Shown: positions 62,373 through 64,000 of the stretch, one piece after another
How positions within the stretch are numbered: the first letter of the stretch is position 1
How the letters are laid out: every line of letters begins with the position of its first letter
Origin: Legionella rowbothamii
GTDB taxonomy: Bacteria > Pseudomonadota > Gammaproteobacteria > Legionellales > Legionellaceae
DNA length: 64,000 bases
Assembly: GCF_900639985.1 (NCBI RefSeq)
Contig: NZ_CAAAIM010000007.1
Span: 177,904-241,903 of the forward strand
Direction: 5' to 3'
Made by a program: the position numbers and the translations under genes
Notes under the pieces: generated by a model
Told to the model about the DNA's origin: nothing
The model's database searches: none
What the model saw: only the letters and a program-made list of their open reading frames with translations

Positions 62373-63344
62373 TCATATTGTTCGTAATTTTGAATTAGCC
62401 AATTGCGCAGTAGGCGTATTAGGATAAGCCCTTACTACTTGTTGCAGATATTTTTGTGCTTCGGCTTTATTACCCATTTCAGCGTAGGCATACCCTACTT
62501 TCAACATACTTGCAGCAGATTTACTAGAAGTAGGAAACTGCTTTAATACGACATCAAAATGCTCAATTGCTTTTGCATAATCTTTTTTAACTAAATACAA
62601 CTCCCCTAACCAATACTGTGCATTGGAGGTATAACCACCACGAGGATATTTTTGTACAAAAGTATTCATTGAACCTAAAGCATCGTCATAACGCTTATTC
62701 TTAATTAATTCATAAGCTGCTAAATAGCTGATTTGCTCATCAGCTGGATTTGCTCTGGAAACCGGAGTAACCACTGGTTCTGACGTAGATGCTGTTTTTG
62801 CCACATGATTTGACTGTGCCGCAGGACTACTGGCTCGTGATCCAGGCTCTTTAGAACCAACGGAAAGATCCATTGCAGGCTTATCTGTAGCTAGTTTTGC
62901 TGAGGCGGAAGCACCACCACTTAAGCGAGAATCTAAATCTTTATAAAAGGCAACCTGTTGTTGCTGTAATAATTTTAAATCATGAGCTTGAATTTCTAAC
63001 TGTCCACGAAGCTCTTGGACTTCTTTTTGTAAGGTCTGAATTTTATCAATTAATGAGGCACTGTCAGCGACATTAGAACTACTCGGGCCACTCACTTGAT
63101 CATCTTTGGCAAGTGCTGGACCATCATCCCCTTGATATGCATCAGAAGGATAATCGTTTTGAGCCACATCCATTGGCGGATCATCATAATATCGAGAATC
63201 GGCAACAGCCGCTTCATGCGCCTGTCGCCCATCCATCATTGCAAAATTATCACTATCATCAACTACAGGTGCACCTGACCAACAGGTCAAAGGAAGAATT
63301 AACGAAAAACCCGCAGCGATAATGTGTCTTTTGCAATTAATCAT
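62373..63344 (-). CDS. cpoB: CpoB/YbgF, Tol-Pal system protein
   Basis: The 323-residue protein has a signal peptide (residues 5-23, RHIIAAGFSLILPLTCWSG), a coiled coil (LIDKIQTLQKEVQELRGQLE, about 95-125), a low-complexity linker and a C-terminal TPR domain from about residue 200 with KRYDDALGSMNTFVQKYPRG, KDYAKAIEHFDVVLKQFPTS and GNKAEAQKYLQQVVRAYPNT. It coordinates outer-membrane constriction with cell-wall synthesis at division. Its start overlaps the pal stop as ATGA. Confidence 0.93.
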   Translation of the reverse strand: MINCKRHIIAAGFSLILPLTCWSGAPVVDDSDNFAMMDGRQAHEAAVADSRYYDDPPMDVAQNDYPSDAYQGDDGPALAKDDQVSGPSSSNVADSASLIDKIQTLQKEVQELRGQLEIQAHDLKLLQQQQVAFYKDLDSRLSGGASASAKLATDKPAMDLSVGSKEPGSRASSPAAQSNHVAKTASTSEPVVTPVSRANPADEQISYLAAYELIKNKRYDDALGSMNTFVQKYPRGGYTSNAQYWLGELYLVKKDYAKAIEHFDVVLKQFPTSSKSAASMLKVGYAYAEMGNKAEAQKYLQQVVRAYPNTPTAQLANSKLRTI

Positions 63345-63871
63345 CTTGTTGCCTCATAAGTAAATTCTACACGTCGGTTTTGTGCATGTGACTCAGCATC
63401 ATGTCCTAAGTTAATTGGACGCTCTTTTCCATAGCTCACTACACGCATTTGATGTCTGCTTACACCAGCCATACGTAAAATATCTGCTACAGTATTTGCA
63501 CGGTGCTCACCTAAAGCTACGTTATATTCACGGCTACCACGCTCGTCAGTATGACCTGCGATTAATACACGGGCACCAGAATGTGACTTCAAGTATTCAG
63601 CCTGAGCATTTACAGATGGCAGGTACTTCGGATTTAAAGCACTGTCATCGTAAGAGAATAAATATAATTGGTTATGAGGTGCTTGAGTAGTATAAGACTC
63701 ACCTGGCTCTTGACCAGCAAAACGAGTAAATTGGCCTAGACCTTGAGCACTAGCACCAGCATCACTCACACCAGCTCCAGCCATTCCTGGTGCCTTAGAA
63801 CAAGCTGCCACCAATAAAACACTCGCTGCAAGCAGACCTAATTTACAAATTGATCCGGCTTTCATCCTCAA
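63341..63871 (-). CDS. pal: Pal, peptidoglycan-associated lipoprotein
   Basis: The 176-residue protein has a lipoprotein signal peptide with lipobox LLVAAC (Cys near residue 24) and an OmpA-like peptidoglycan-binding domain from about residue 68 (LYLFSYDDSALNPKYLPSVN). Within it are LIAGHTDERGSREYNVALGE and VVSYGKERPINLGHDAESHA with NRRVEF. It anchors the outer membrane to peptidoglycan and works with TolB. GGAG before the ATG supports the start. The gene to its right should be tolB, outside the window. Confidence 0.96.
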   Translation of the reverse strand: MRMKAGSICKLGLLAASVLLVAACSKAPGMAGAGVSDAGASAQGLGQFTRFAGQEPGESYTTQAPHNQLYLFSYDDSALNPKYLPSVNAQAEYLKSHSGARVLIAGHTDERGSREYNVALGEHRANTVADILRMAGVSRHQMRVVSYGKERPINLGHDAESHAQNRRVEFTYEATR

Positions 63872-64000
63872 TCTCCTTTATTCTTCTTATTAATAAAAAT
63901 TCACGAAATCCCAACATGGGCTCTTGAGGCGACATTGTACAATTCTTTTTTTTTTTTTGCTATAAGAGCGGTAAGAAATAGATCAGTAATTCCCTACCCT

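Noticed and set aside
1..64000. CRISPR array or cas genes
   Set aside because: No run of evenly spaced direct repeats with unique spacers was found, and no Cas-like ORF.

Overview
The window is chromosomal DNA of a Legionella species other than L. pneumophila. The best evidence is an intact Mip-type FKBP at 38394-39089 that is clearly Legionella-like but differs from my recollection of the L. pneumophila sequence. Supporting evidence is the low GC content, the lower mevalonate genes, and several large eukaryote-like or unclassifiable proteins typical of Dot/Icm effector candidates (ankyrin, HAD, GDSL, coiled-coil). No rRNA, intact tRNA or CRISPR array was seen.

Region 1 (1-9.5 kb) is accessory. 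It holds an ankyrin protein (possibly cut by the window edge), a HAD-like protein behind a PmrA-box-like sequence, a FixJ-type regulator overlapping a small histidine-kinase-like protein with a degenerate ATPase domain, two unclassified proteins, a DJ-1/PfpI enzyme and an unlisted 59-residue membrane protein. Region 2 (9.5-18.9 kb) is a mobile-element site. A frameshifted integrase remnant and a Fic-family remnant lie outside an 8.3-kb integrative element, which is bounded by a 19-bp tRNA-derived direct repeat (10526-10544 and 18851-18869). The element carries a P4-type integrase, a coupled DUF1016/PDDEXK nuclease, a two-gene unknown operon, two small antitoxin-like ORFs, an AlpA-like regulator, a DUF927 helicase/primase-like ATPase and a TIR-domain protein. 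The AlpA-DUF927 cassette is flanked by two inverted ~90-bp blocks built from 9-bp units (GGNACANNT), a candidate replication origin. This is the most promising part of the window for a new system: a small satellite-like element with defence-type cargo.

Region 3 (19-31.8 kb) has an amino-acid permease, CsaA, a CapD/WbpM-type sugar dehydratase, a GT-C glycosyltransferase coupled to a UbiA-type (DPPR synthase-like) prenyltransferase, an unknown membrane protein, the yajC-secD-secF operon and a ThiD-ThiE fusion. Region 4 (31.8-44.9 kb) has a His/Ser-rich membrane protein, a small HAD protein, a TGT-like protein lacking the catalytic motif next to queA, a GDSL lipase, AmpG, Mip, L-serine dehydratase, an 871-residue coiled-coil protein and TilS.

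Region 5 (45-64 kb) is mostly housekeeping: accA, an Sfp-type phosphopantetheinyl transferase, birA, csrA, a WecA/WbpL-type transferase with a sugar epimerase, a methyltransferase, a POT peptide transporter, lipA, a glutaredoxin-like/membrane fusion, a CBS protein, a BON lipoprotein, the phaC-cbpA-cbpM operon, ftsB, mevalonate kinase with diphosphomevalonate decarboxylase, and pal-cpoB from the Tol-Pal locus. Several dispersed inverted-repeat families sit in the gaps between genes and at least two serve as likely terminators.
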